From contig JACVTC010000015.1 of the NCBI GenBank assembly GCA_016946835.1, positions 55,001-102,500 of the forward strand: DNA of 47,500 bases, written 5' to 3'. The stretch comes from Neocallimastix lanati (nom. inval.) (lineage: Eukaryota; Neocallimastigomycota; Neocallimastigomycetes; Neocallimastigales; Neocallimastigaceae). A program made the translations under genes and the position numbers. This document shows, piece by piece, positions 32,096 through 43,070 of the stretch (the first letter of the stretch is position 1; the number at the start of each line of letters is the position of its first letter). The notes beneath the pieces were generated by a model, which was not told the origin of the DNA, searched no databases, and saw only the letters and a program-made list of their open reading frames with translations.

Positions 32096-32293
32096 TATCA
32101 TCTAAAATCATCCTAACTTTGTGCTATATTTAACTCTCTTTATTTTTTTTTTTTTTTTTTTTTTTACTAGATTTTTTATAAATATTTCTTTAATTAAAAA
32201 AATTTATTAGTAATTTAAGATTTTTTTAAAATACTGCGCAAAGACTTAAAAGGTGTAAAAATGATCAATTAAATTATTTAGATATTATTTTAT

Positions 32294-32418
32294 GTAAAGG
32301 ATTATAATTTAAAATATAACTATTAAAAATAAAATATAATTATTAAAAAGATTAAAAAACAATATCTAAATAATTTATTTTAATTTTAATAGTTATATTT
32401 TAAATTATAATCCTTTAC
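32294..32418. repeat. Perfect 35-bp inverted repeat
   Basis: The arms at 32294-32328 (GTAAAGGATTATAATTTAAA...) and 32384-32418 are exact reverse complements with a 55-nt spacer. A second exact inverted pair (32271-32286 with 32361-32376) interleaves with it. Confidence 0.85.
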
Positions 32419-32604
32419 ATCTTTTAAATTATTAATACTTATTTCTTTATATATATATATATAAAATTATTATTAATTATATATATTTATTGAAATATTA
32501 TAAATCGTTTAAAATGTATAATAAAATATTTTATTTTTTTAAAGCTTTAATTCTAATGAATATTTATTATTATTATAATGTATATTTTATTATATATATG
32601 TAAT

Positions 32605-32747
32605 GAGAGAGGTGCATTTCGAAAAATTTCATTTCGAAAAATTTCATTTCGGAAAATTTACATAAAAAGTTTCATTTCGCAAATGAAAATTTTCCGAAAT
32701 AAAATTTTGCGAAATGACACAAAAATTTTGTGAAATGACATACACTC
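32605..32747. mobile_element. Nested 143-bp MITE with CATTTCG-type TIRs
   Basis: The left end is GAGAGAGGTGCATTTCG. The right end, inverted, is GAGTGTATGTCATTTCAC, which resembles the left end of the surrounding element (GAGTGTGTGGCATTTCG). It is flanked by the perfect 9-bp direct repeat ATATGTAAT at 32596-32604 and 32748-32756. Its left arm is also inverted relative to the outer right end (32610-32683 against 32902-32960, one extra 15-bp unit on the left). Confidence 0.65.
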
Positions 32748-32963
32748 ATATGTAATATATATTTTTCTTTTTTTTTAAAAAAAATTCAATTTTAAATTTA
32801 TTTATTTATTTATTATAATTTTATTTATTTAGTTATTTATTTAAATTATATATATTATTTATTTGTTTTATTATTTATTTATTTATTAACTTTAAAAAAA
32901 ATTTGCGAAATGAAACTTTTTATGTAAATTTTCCGAAATGAAACTTTCCGAAATGCACCTCCC

Positions 32964-32974
32964 CAAAGTTAACG
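32964..32974. repeat. Right target-site duplication CAAAGTTAACG
   Basis: Identical to 31734-31744, directly abutting the outer element's right end. Confidence 0.7.
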
Positions 32975-34560
32975 TGATCAGAAATAACGTGATAAAAGTA
33001 AAATTATGTAAAAACATAAAATTATGCAAGAGCATAAAAATTAATGTAAACATAAATTTAAAACATAAATTTTATGTTATAAAAATTGAAATAATTTATA
33101 AATTTTTTTTTTATTATTTTTATATTATTTTATAATTGATATTTATTTTATTTGATTTTTAATTATTTAAATAATTATTAATTATAGTAAATTTACTATT
33201 ATTATTATTATTTTATGAATAATATTTTATTTTAATATTTTTATATTTTATTTTATACTTTTATATGAAATACTTCAAATACTTTATAATTATCATAAAA
33301 ATTAATTGAATAGTTTATTATGAATTATAAATTTATTAAATTGTAATTACGAATATTATAGTTTTATTAATAATTTTTTACTAAACCACCCAACCATTAT
33401 TTTTAAAAATGCTTACAAAGAATTGAACAAAAAAGTCCTGCATAGCATCATTAATAAATTTATTTTATTAATCATTAAGATTATATTTGTGTTTTAATTT
33501 TAATTTTAATAATAATTAATCATAATGAATCATATTTAACAAACTTTAATATTTTATTATTTTATTACCTATAAAATTAATTATTTTTTTTTTTTTATTA
33601 GAAAACTGAAAAACATTTTTTTAATGATGGCTAACAAAAAAAAAAAAAATGTTTAAAATACAAATAAAAAAAAAAAAAGAAAAAGAAAAAAAAGGAAAAA
33701 AGGAAAGAAATAATAATAATAAAAATAATAATAAAAATATTTAGAGATGTGTTAAAAGAAATTTTAACAGAGTAACGGCTAATAGTAAACTATAGAAATA
33801 ATACTATTTTGTGGCATTATAAATTAAATTAAATTTCAACTTATAATTTTAATAAGTGAAATTTATTAACTACTTCAAAATTCAACACCGCCTCTAATAC
33901 TCTATACATAAAAAAAATAATAATAATAATTAAAAAAATAATAATAATAATAATAATAACATTAAGTTTTATTAAATTAATGTATAAATTTAACTATTTC
34001 ATTATTAAATGTGTTTCTTATTATTTCATTATTTGTGTTCTTTTATTTCATTAATAAATACTTTTTTAGTAATATATATCTATTTCATAATTATTTATTT
34101 GTTATTTATTTATTATTTATTTATTTATTTATCTATTTCATAATTATTTATTTATTTATGTATTCATTAAAAAATTTTCTTATTTTTTTTTTTTTTTTGA
34201 TATTAAATTTTATACTTTTTAAAAGAAAAATTATATTTCAGATAGGCAAATCTTCCCTATAAATAATAAGAGCCTTATAATATATAAATACAAATAATAG
34301 AAATAAAAAAAAATTAATTATCAAAAACAATTTAATAATAAAAATAAAAATTAGAAAATAGAAAATAGTTTTTTAATTAATTTTATTATCATTAAATTAA
34401 AAATAACCGTAGAGAAAAGTCAATTAATTGATTATTTTTATTTAATAATAGAAATTTAATTATATAATAATATATATAATAATACTACTTTATATTTTTA
34501 TCTTCCTATTTCTCTTCTTATTTCTCTTCCTATTTCTCTTCCTATTTATATTTATAACCT
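32975..34560. other. AT-rich region with no gene seen
   Basis: The content is ATTT and AAT repeats, poly(A) runs near 33640-33720, and (TTATTTAT)n near 34090-34165. Slightly GC-richer words near 33765-33780 (AACAGAGTAACGGC) and 33885 (CAACACCGCCTC) are unexplained. Short frames here are low-complexity Phe/Ile/Leu. Confidence 0.55.
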
Positions 34561-34674
34561 TATCCATCAAATTCAAAAATTCAAATTTAGTTTTTTTTTT
34601 AGGACCTAAGGAGGAAAAAAAAAAAAGAATATTCTAAATAAAAAATTTATAAAAAAAAATTTCATCAACAAATT

Positions 34675-34800
34675 GAATGAATTTGTTGCCTAAATTCTTC
34701 AAATTTGAGGACATAAAAAAACATCCAATGATGTAAAACTAGTTATGCTATTACTTTCACCACAACATGAGCAAACATATTGGGCAATCTTCTGATACAA
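34675..34800 (-). pseudogene. Possible zinc-finger (RING-like) relic
   Basis: On the minus strand one frame gives KFVSEDCPICLLMLW and the next gives QYVCSCCGESNSITSFTSLD and then VFLCPQ. With a frameshift this would give a CPIC...C-C pattern, as in RING-like zinc ribbons. The region is short, GC-richer than its flanks and has stops just after. It could be coincidence. Confidence 0.22.
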
Positions 34801-34975
34801 ATTTACTTTTAACCTAACATTTCACATCATATAAAAATTAAATGTGAATTCATTCAATCCAAAAAAAAAAAAAAAAAAAAAAAAAAATTATTTATATATA
34901 TATACAATAGAAATAAAAGATTGAATAAAATCATATAAAATAAAATAAAAACAGATAGTAGAAAAATAATACAAT

Positions 34976-35455
34976 TAAAATAAAATAAAGTAAAATATAA
35001 TATAATATATTAAAATAAAATAAAGTAAAATATAATATATTAAAATAAAATAAAGTAAAATATAATATAATATATTAAAATAAAATAAAGTAAAATATAA
35101 TATAATATATTAAAATAAAATAAAGTAAAATATAATATAATATATTAAAATAAAATAAAGTAAAATATAATATAATATATTAAAATAAAATAAAGTAAAA
35201 TATAATATAATATATTAAAATAAAATAAAGTAAAATATAATATAATATATTAAAATAAAATAAAGTAAAATATAATATAATATATTAAAATAAAATAAAG
35301 TAAAATATAATATAATATATTAAAATAAAATAAAATATAATATAATATATTAAAATAAAATAAAGTAAAATATAATATAATATATTAAAATAAAATAAAG
35401 TAAAATATAATATAATATATTAAAATAAAATAAAGTAAAATATAATATAATAATA
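34976..35455. repeat. 35-bp minisatellite, about 14 units
   Basis: The unit is TAAAATAAAATAAAGTAAAA followed by TATAATATAATATAT. Starts are at 34976, 35011, 35041, 35076 and then every 35 bp to 35286, then 35321, 35351, 35386 and 35421. Units 2 and 11 are 30 bp, each lacking 5 bp. The array is nearly perfect, which suggests recent expansion. Confidence 0.92.
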
Positions 35456-35566
35456 TGATATAATAATAAAATGAAATAAATAATAGAAAATTAAATTTTA
35501 CAATTAAAATAAAGATTAAATAAAATAAAATAAAATAAAATAAAAGGTTTAATTTATTATAATAAA

Positions 35567-35597
<31 letters not shown>

Positions 35598-37170
35598 GTT
35601 TGAAATTTTTAGATCCTTAAAATCTTTTGCCAATTTTTATTTTTCTCCATATTAATTTTTATTTTATAGTTTAATTTTATATTTTTATTTTCTTCATTGC
35701 TATTACTTTTATCATTATGTTCATTTATCTGATTAGGAATAATAATTTTCATTATTTCATTTTCTATTTCAGAAAAAAAATAAATCTATTCCAATAACAT
35801 AACTCTAATCTTCTCAGCACAACCATCCATTCTAATTATCTTCTTTCAACTTTATATACGTATCCGAACATTTTATTAATAAAAATTTATTAATTTATAT
35901 ATATATATATATATTTCTTTTTTTTTTTTTCAATATTATATTAATCCCTTTCAAAATAAATTAAAATTTAATATGAAATATTAATACTCTTTCTTCCCTC
36001 TAACCTTTTTGAAAAAAACCAATATTCTTCACCAGTGTTAAGGCAAGACTCCGCTTAATAATTACTTTTGGGAGAAAATTTTACTTATTTTCATAATCTT
36101 TAAACCTTTATTTAAAATTTTATTTGTTAATATCTCTTTCTAGTTATTCTTTTCAATACATTTAATTATTAAATTCTAAAACTACCTGCTAATTTCTTTT
36201 ACAATAAATATTCTTATATAAAAAATAATTTCTAATAATAAATGATATATAACTCAAGTTCGAGGTATTATCGTCGTTGGGAAATTTATTTCATTAAATT
36301 TATTAAAATAAATTATTATTACATAGTTTTATTCGAGTAAAAAATAAATAGTTTTAAATGTGTAGTCAAATATAATTAACAACTTTCTCACACACTTTCT
36401 TTTAATTCATAGAAAATGTTTGTATTTTTATGTTATTTAATTAAAATTAACTAATTAAATAGTTGTTCATGTGATTATAATTAAAGTTTAAGTATTTCTT
36501 TAAATAATAATTATTAATATTTAATATCTATATAAATATAAAATATAAAAAATAAATATAAATATAAAAAGAATATTAATATAAAATATAAAAATATAAA
36601 ATATAAAATATAAATATAAATATAAGTTTAAATATAAATATAAATATAAATATAAAAAGAATATTAATATAAAATATAAAATATAAAATATAAAATATAA
36701 AATATAAAATATAAAAAGAATATTAATAAAATCTTTGATTTATGTTATAAAATAATTAATCTATAAAATCAAGCCACATATTAAAACTATTATAAAATTT
36801 GATTTATAATAATTAATTTATGCTTGAATGATAAAAACTTTTTATAATTAAAGATTTGAATATTTTATTTTATATTATTAAGTTATTTAAATATAAAATC
36901 AGGAAATAATAATTTAATTGTAGACAGTAAGAAAAGGTATAATATAAATAATAAAATAACTATTTAATTAGTATCTTTCATAATTTTATGTAGTAGTGTG
37001 ATTTCATATTTATCATATGTTTATATTATCAGCCATAATTATAAATTATGTTTGATTTAACATAAATATTAAATAAATTTATGCTCTATATAAAATAATT
37101 ATGTAATAGTTATTTGAAGATTTTATCCAAAAATTTAAGAACCAATATAAAATTAATTATTATTACTAAT
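35456..37170. other. AT-rich region with no gene seen
   Basis: It contains a poly(T) run at 35570-35597 and a GC-richer snippet at about 36030-36060 (CACCAGTGTTAAGGCAAGACTCCGC) that I cannot assign. It also has a tandem pair of ATATAAAATATAAA blocks each ending AAAAAGAATATTAAT (36540-36725). No supportable coding frame is seen. Confidence 0.55.
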
Positions 37171-37310
37171 AAACTTTTTTTTATTTAATTTTTTTTAATA
37201 TTTTTTTAATATTTTTTTAATATTTTTTTTTTAATATTTTTTTAATATTTTTTTTTTAATATTTTTTTAATATTTTTTTTTTAATATTTTTTTAAATAAT
37301 TTTTAATTTA
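37171..37310. repeat. (TTTTTTTAATAT)n microsatellite
   Basis: TAATATTTTTTT units alternate between 7 and 9 T residues, roughly nine copies. Confidence 0.8.
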
Positions 37311-37689
37311 TTATTATTATTTAATACATCTTTTAATATTATTCAATAAATAAATTTTATTTTTTATTTTTTTTTTTTTTTAAGAAAAGGAGTATTGTAT
37401 AGTTTTAATTAAACTAAAAATTGATGATTGAACATTTTCTCTTTAATTTCTATATTAATAATAATGTTCATAATCAATTGCAATTAATATAAAGAATTAA
37501 AAATATACAAAATTTAATTAACGCTTTTATTCTTAATTCCTAAAATGATTTCTGCAAAAAAAAAAAAACAATTCAAAAAATAGTTAACATGCTATTTAAA
37601 AAAAAAAAAAATTAAATAATAATATAACAAAATATGGTTTCTTTTCTTCATACCTACAAAAACATATTTATAAAAAAAATTTGATTAAT

Positions 37690-38140
37690 TATCTTAATAA
37701 ATTTTAAATAATTGAATAATAAATAATTAAATAATAAATAATAAATAATTGAATAATAAATAATATTATTGAATATTAAATAATAAATAATAAATAATAA
37801 ATAATTGGATAATAAATAATAAATAATAAATAATAAATAATAAATAATAAATAATAAATAATAAATAATGAATAATAAATAATAAATATTAAATAATAAA
37901 TAATAAATAATAAATAATAAATAATAAATAATAAATAATAAATAATAAATAATAAATAATAAATAATAAATAATAAATAATAAATAATAAATAATAAATA
38001 ATAAATAATTGAATAATTAAATAATAAATAATAATAAGTAATAAATAAATAATAAGTAATAAATAATAAATAATTGAATAATAAATAATAAATAATAATT
38101 AATAAATAATTAATTAATAATTAATAATTAATAATTGAAT
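37690..38140. repeat. (AATAAAT)n satellite
   Basis: AATAAAT heptamers run almost without interruption at 37800-38010 and are flanked by diverged AATAATTG-containing versions. Confidence 0.88.
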
Positions 38141-38785
38141 AACAATCATATATTATTAATATTGGTCAATATATATATAAATATTTTTAAATAATATTAA
38201 AAAACTGGACTTTTTATGAAATTTAATATATCTTATATTGTAAATCTCTTTATTTATATCCCACCTTTTTTGTTTTTTAAAACTTTATTTATTTAGTTAT
38301 TTTTTTAATATTAATTTAGGTTTATATTTAAAAATTAGGTTAGGTTATTTATTTTTTTTTTTATTTTTTCATTCTTTTGACTATTCCAAAAATGGTTAAA
38401 TATGATTTTTATTTTATTTTTCTTTTTATCTTTTTTTATTTTTATTTTTTTTTTTTTTTTTTTTTATTTTATTTTAGTGGTTATTCAAAAAATATTTTGG
38501 ATATTTATTAAGATTTACACTGTCTAATGAAAAATAAATTAACCTTTTTTTAAAAAAAATATATTAAATTAATTTTATTTTATTTATTAATTAATTTTAT
38601 TAAAGTAAAAATGTTAAAAATATTGAATATTAATTAATAATAATTTAATATAAATTAATTTAATATAAACTATAGTTATATTGTTTTCTTGTTTCTTTTT
38701 TTTTTTTATATATATATATTTTTATTTATATATATATATTATTCTATAGTAAAACATTACTATAATAATTATTAAAAATAAAAAG

Positions 38786-38794
38786 TATATAAAG
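38786..38794 (+). promoter_or_regulatory. Possible TATA box of the mucin-like gene
   Basis: TATATAAAG lies about 185 nt upstream of the ATG at 38975. In this AT-rich DNA such a word is weak evidence; it is reported because it includes a G and is followed by a purine-rich leader. Confidence 0.25.
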
Positions 38795-38974
38795 AAAAAA
38801 AAAACATCTTATTTTTGAATATCAAAAAAAAAAAAGAAAAAAAAAATTATATATATTATAATATATATAATAATAATAATAATAAAATTAAACAATAGAT
38901 AATAATAACATAATAAAAAAAATTTCAAATAAAATTAATTATATTTTAGATTGATATAAATCAATAAATACAAA

Positions 38975-40531
38975 ATGAAGATTACTGGTAAGTTTATGAC
39001 TTTACTTTCAGTTGCTGTTGCTACAGCTCTTCCATTAGAAAAAAGAAGTTTTATAGAACTCCCAAAAGCATGTACTGACAAAATCAATGATTTATTTATG
39101 CATTATTCATTAAATGGTTGTGAAGCTACATCTATTATTGATAGTGCGAATGATGATCAAATGAATTTATTTGCTTGTAGTTCATTAAAAATTGAAAAAT
39201 GTTCAGAATTTTATAGTATTGATTATTTTGATCTTCCAGAATGTGAAGGTGCTAATTTATTAAATTTAGCTCAAGTTATGCATTATAAGGGTATTCAAAT
39301 TCAAACCGCTGTTCATAGATGTACAAAAGATGAAAAGAAAAGAAATTGTCCATTGAATGTTAATGATAGCATAAATAAAGGATTAAGTGATGAAAGAGTT
39401 TTAAGAACTTGTGAATCAGAAATTTGTACATCAGCTGCAATCAATTATTTGGATTCCATTATTAGTTTAAATAACCAATTATTGGACTACTTTGATAACT
39501 ATAATAAAAAATATGGTACAGATTCAGAAATTAGTTTTGATTCTAGTTACAACCCACAAGAACAAATAATTGTTAGAGACTACTTAAGTTCTAAAAAGTG
39601 TGATGCCATCAGAAAGCCAATACAAAATACAACCACTAGAAAAACTACTACCACTACTACTACCACTACAACTAAAAAGCGTACCACTACCACTACTACC
39701 ACTACTACCACCACTACTACCACTACCACCACTACCACCACTAGTGAAAAGCCAACTACTACCACTACTACCACTACCACTACTACTACTTCTGTTGCTG
39801 AAAAACCAGAACCAACTACCTCTGTTGCTGAAAAATCAGAACCAACTACCTCTGTTGCTGAAAAACCAGAACCAACTACTTCTGTAGCTGATGTACCAGA
39901 ACCAACTACTTCTGTTGCTGAAAAACCAGAACCAACTACTTCTGTTGCTGAAAAACCAGAACCAACTACTTCTGTTGCTGAAAAACCAGAACCAACTACT
40001 TCTGTTGCTGAAAAACCAGAACCAACTACCTCTGTTGCTGAAAAACCAGAACCAACTACCTCTGTTGCTGAAAAACCAGAACCAACTACTTCTGTTGCTG
40101 AAAAACCAGAACCAACTACTTCTGTTGCTGAAAAACCAGAACCAACTACCTCTGTTGCTGAAAAACCAGAACCAACTACTTCTGTTGCTGAAAAACCAGA
40201 ACCAACTACTTCTGTTGCTGAAAAACCAGAACCAACTACCTCTGTAGCTGAAGAACCAGAACCAACTACTTCTGTTGCTGAAAAACCAGAACCAACTACT
40301 TCTGTTGCTGAAAAACCAGAACCAACTACTTCTGTTGCTGAAAAACCAGAACCAACTACTTCTGTTGCTGAAGAACCAGAACCAACTACCTCTGTAGCTG
40401 AAGAACCAGAACCAACTGGTTCTTTAGGTGGTGAAAAAAGTGGTGAAAAAAGTGGTGAAGAAACAAGTGGTGATGAAAAAGATGATATTAAGCCACGTCG
40501 TAAGTGTTTTGTTAAACACAGAAAGAACTAA
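38975..40531 (+). CDS. Secreted Cys-rich protein with Thr-rich stalk and 21 decapeptide repeats (mucin-like)
   Basis: The protein is 518 aa, from an ATG preceded by ACAAA. Residues 1-18 form a signal peptide (VAVATA); LPLEKR follows, a likely Kex2 cleavage site after residue 24. Residues 25-210 are an all-helical-looking domain with ten Cys (33, 49, 68, 76, 90, 116, 125, 146, 151, 209), which suggests five disulfides; I do not recognise the family. Residues 219-272 are almost all Thr, a likely O-glycosylated stalk. Residues 273-482 are 21 copies of SVAEKPEPTT, with variants in units 2, 4, 16, 20 and 21. The tail is Gly/Glu/Lys-rich and ends basic with one Cys (RRKCFVKH). There is no GPI signal or membrane segment. 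This architecture fits an extracellular or wall-associated glycoprotein. No intron is apparent; the stop is TAA. Confidence 0.9.
   Translation: MKITGKFMTLLSVAVATALPLEKRSFIELPKACTDKINDLFMHYSLNGCEATSIIDSANDDQMNLFACSSLKIEKCSEFYSIDYFDLPECEGANLLNLAQVMHYKGIQIQTAVHRCTKDEKKRNCPLNVNDSINKGLSDERVLRTCESEICTSAAINYLDSIISLNNQLLDYFDNYNKKYGTDSEISFDSSYNPQEQIIVRDYLSSKKCDAIRKPIQNTTTRKTTTTTTTTTTKKRTTTTTTTTTTTTTTTTTTTTSEKPTTTTTTTTTTTTSVAEKPEPTTSVAEKSEPTTSVAEKPEPTTSVADVPEPTTSVAEKPEPTTSVAEKPEPTTSVAEKPEPTTSVAEKPEPTTSVAEKPEPTTSVAEKPEPTTSVAEKPEPTTSVAEKPEPTTSVAEKPEPTTSVAEKPEPTTSVAEKPEPTTSVAEEPEPTTSVAEKPEPTTSVAEKPEPTTSVAEKPEPTTSVAEEPEPTTSVAEEPEPTGSLGGEKSGEKSGEETSGDEKDDIKPRRKCFVKHRKN
39629..39790 (+). repeat. (ACN)n Thr-codon tract
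   Basis: A run of ACT/ACC/ACA codons encodes the poly-Thr stalk, broken only by a few Lys/Arg codons and SEKP. The same tract makes spurious open frames on the other strand. Confidence 0.85.
39791..40420 (+). repeat. 30-bp coding minisatellite, 21 units
   Basis: TCTGTTGCTGAAAAACCAGA plus ACCAACTAC(T/C) is repeated in perfect 30-bp register 21 times (630 bp). Third-position differences (ACT/ACC, GTT/GTA) recur in groups, suggesting multi-unit duplications. Confidence 0.95.
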
Positions 40532-40561
40532 ATAGTATTATAATTATTTTGTTATACCCAA

Positions 40562-40567
40562 AATAAA
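40562..40567 (+). terminator. Possible polyadenylation signal of the mucin-like gene
   Basis: AATAAA lies 31 nt after the TAA stop and is followed by a GTATTTATTGTTTCTC T-rich segment. AATAAA is common here by chance. Confidence 0.3.
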
Positions 40568-41879
40568 TATTAAAGTTACTATTCATTTTGTATTTATTGT
40601 TTCTCATTAAAATAAATAATTGAAATAATTTCAAAAGTTTTATAACAAATAATTATATATTTTCATATTATAAATAAATTTTGTAATTTGAATTTATTAT
40701 ATATAAAACGAAGAAATAAATACAATAATAGAAAATTCAAAAGAATTTATTATTTATTTTAAAAAAGAAACATATAGTATTAATTTTAGAAATTATTCAA
40801 ATAAATGAATATTTTAAAAATTAATACAAAATTTACATTAAATAAATAATGTAAAAAAAAAAATGTTTTTTAATTATTATATAATTAATTAGTAAATGTT
40901 TTAATAAAATAAAAAAATAAATAAAAATAAGAGATTTTTAAAAAGGAATTTTGTATTACTATGCTAAAGTTTACATTTGAACCTTTTAATCATTTACTTA
41001 TTAAATTAAATAATTAAAAATATAAATATAAATATAAAATATTATTAATTATTAATAAAAATTGTAATAAATAAAATAGAATAAAATTCTATTTGTACCA
41101 TTACAATAATATAAAATTAATATATATATAATAATATAAAATCAATATCTTTAAAATTATTATAATATAATATTTCATTTATCAATAAAATAATAAATGA
41201 AAGCTATACAATATGAATATTAAAACATATAATTAATATATAATTAATAAATAAATAAATAATTATAACACGCAAAATACAATGATTAATTAATTAAAAA
41301 TAAATAAGTAAATAAAAATAATGAAATTTTAATTATAAAAAATAAAATATTAATAATAAAAAAGCAAATAGAAATAAATAAATAGAAATAATGCTTTTAA
41401 TTTCAATTTTAACCATTTTATATCTATTATTTGTCCAATTCGAATATAATAATATTTATATATTATTATTTTTTTTTATTAATAATATGTATTATATATT
41501 TAATATATATATTCATGTAATTAATAATTGAATATATAAAGTTTTAAAAAGTTCACTATAATTACAGCTGTTTTTTTAAAAAAAAAAAAAATAGAGTATT
41601 TCATTCTGAACCCCTCCTCTCTCACTAAAATATCTTATAATTTTCACTTGGATTTTTTTTATTTTTTTTTATTTTTTTTTTTTTTTTTTTTGGGTTTGAA
41701 TGTATTATACGTTATTTCAAATTTAATTAGAAAATTTTTGTTAAAAAGCAAATTAGTATCAGAAGATGGAGAGGATGGCCCCCAACCTATGGATCCCCTT
41801 GGGATGGAGAAAGTCTAATAGCCTACCTACCTACCAAGTTTTACCTATCGGACTAAATAACTTTTTTAATGTCCTAAAA

Positions 41880-41911
<32 letters not shown>

Positions 41912-41936
41912 TTTTTTTTTTGTTTATTTTTTTTTA

Positions 41937-41970
<34 letters not shown>

Positions 41971-42140
41971 CTATTATTATTATTATATGTATTTTATCAA
42001 ATATTTAATTAATAAAGATGAATCAAATTTGCTGCCGTTAAAATAAAAAAAAAAATAAAAAAATAATAAAAAAAAATTTTAGGCAACCATTCCGAAATCG
42101 TCGAGCATTCATGATGATTAAAATAAAGAGGAAAGATTTT
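40568..42140. other. AT-rich region with a GC-richer unexplained island
   Basis: Most is AAATAA-type DNA. At about 41605-41640 and 41755-41870 the GC content rises sharply (GAACCCCTCCTCTCTC; GGATGGCCCCCAACCTATGG; CCTACCTACCTACC). A frame on the plus strand reads EDGEDGPQPMDPLGMEKV before stops. I cannot assign it. Poly(A)/poly(T) runs follow at 41888-41970. Confidence 0.45.
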
Positions 42141-42149
42141 GATGATAAT

Positions 42150-42152
42150 ACT

Positions 42153-42195
<43 letters not shown>

Positions 42196-42291
42196 CATGT
42201 AATTTGTCTCCTTCTTGACAGAAATGTAATATATGAAATATTTCATAAAGAACGGTTCAAAAGAAAAAAAAAAAAAAAATTAAAAAATGAA

Positions 42292-42390
<99 letters not shown>

Positions 42391-42398
42391 TAAAAATG

Positions 42399-42458
<60 letters not shown>

Positions 42459-42600
42459 AAAAATAAATATTATTAAATAAAATTTATTCCCAATCCAAAA
42501 AAAAAAATTTAATAAATGAAAATAATAATAATAATGATAATAATAATAATAATAATAACTAAAAATAAATTTTTTTTTTGTAGTATTTTGATTTCAACAT
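42150..42600. repeat. Poly(T), (AAT)n and poly(T) simple repeats
   Basis: A T40 run at 42156-42195 is followed by a long (AAT)n array at about 42293-42390, poly(T) at 42402-42454 and a second, shorter (AAT)n array near 42522-42558. The poly-Asn frame over the AAT array has no credible gene context. Confidence 0.9.
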
Positions 42601-42989
42601 TTTAACATTTTCTTAACATTACCATAAGAAATATTATTATATATTTTTTTTTTTTTTGAATTTTTATATTTCCCCTATTATTAAAAAAAATTTTTTTTTT
42701 TTTTTTTGAAAGTACTTTACTTGGTATCTTTGCTCGAAACAAACAATTTTTATAAGCATATAATGCCAAACCTATTAATATCATATCCTATTTTTTTTTT
42801 TTTTATTTAATTTATTATAAATTTAATATATCTATAATTTTATTTTTTATTTTTATTTTTTTTTTATTTTTTATTTTTTATTTTTTTTAATTTTTTAATT
42901 TTTATTTTTATTTTTATTTTCTAGATTTAATTATCATGGAAATATAGAAATGACTTAATAATTAAAATTTAACTTTGAAATATACTTTG

Positions 42990-43070
42990 CTTCCTATGCA
43001 TGAAATGTAGTGCATTTCGTAACGTTGTATTTCGAAATGTGGCTTTATATGAAATGCGGCGTACTTTAAT
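42990..43070. repeat. Degenerate CATTTCG element
   Basis: TGCATTTCG at 43011, ATTTCGAAAT at 43029 and GAAATGCGGCG at 43051 form an imperfect inverted arrangement. They resemble the termini of the elements at 31745-32963. No target duplication is clear. Confidence 0.4.

Larger units (their letters stand above)
31745..32963. mobile_element. Non-autonomous DNA transposon with CATTTCG-rich TIRs (MULE-like by TSD size)
   Basis: The 1219-bp element starts GAGTGTGTGGCATTTCG, then AAAGTTTCATTTCG, and ends in the inverted form (CGAAATGAAACTTTCCGAAATGCACCTCCC). It is flanked by a perfect 11-bp direct repeat. Inside are an ATATAAAAT-type tract (31800-32095), an unusual palindromic segment (32271-32418) and a nested smaller element (32605-32747). 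No transposase frame is present. Target duplications of 9-11 bp are typical of Mutator-like elements, so I assign it there provisionally. Confidence 0.65.

Noticed and set aside
31733-32122. Inverted pair ACAAAGTTA / TAACTTTGT as ends of a separate element
   Set aside because: The 9-bp match is better explained by the 11-bp direct repeat CAAAGTTAACG that coincides with the CATTTCG termini; the right partner at 32114 lies inside the element by chance.
35385-35633. 82-codon minus frame starting MAKDFKDLKISNKKK
   Set aside because: It crosses a poly(T) run into the 35-bp minisatellite; the downstream part is only repeat-derived Ile/Leu/Phe/Tyr.
37690-38140. CRISPR-like regular array
   Set aside because: It is a simple AATAAAT heptamer satellite without unique spacers; the setting is eukaryotic.
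39580-40247. Poly-Val and Leu/Pro/Gln-rich frames over the mucin-like gene
   Set aside because: They are shifted or antisense readings of the ACN tract and the 30-bp minisatellite.
42139-42393. 84-codon frame ending in poly-Asn
   Set aside because: It only joins a poly(T) run and an (AAT)n array; no conserved sequence or gene context.
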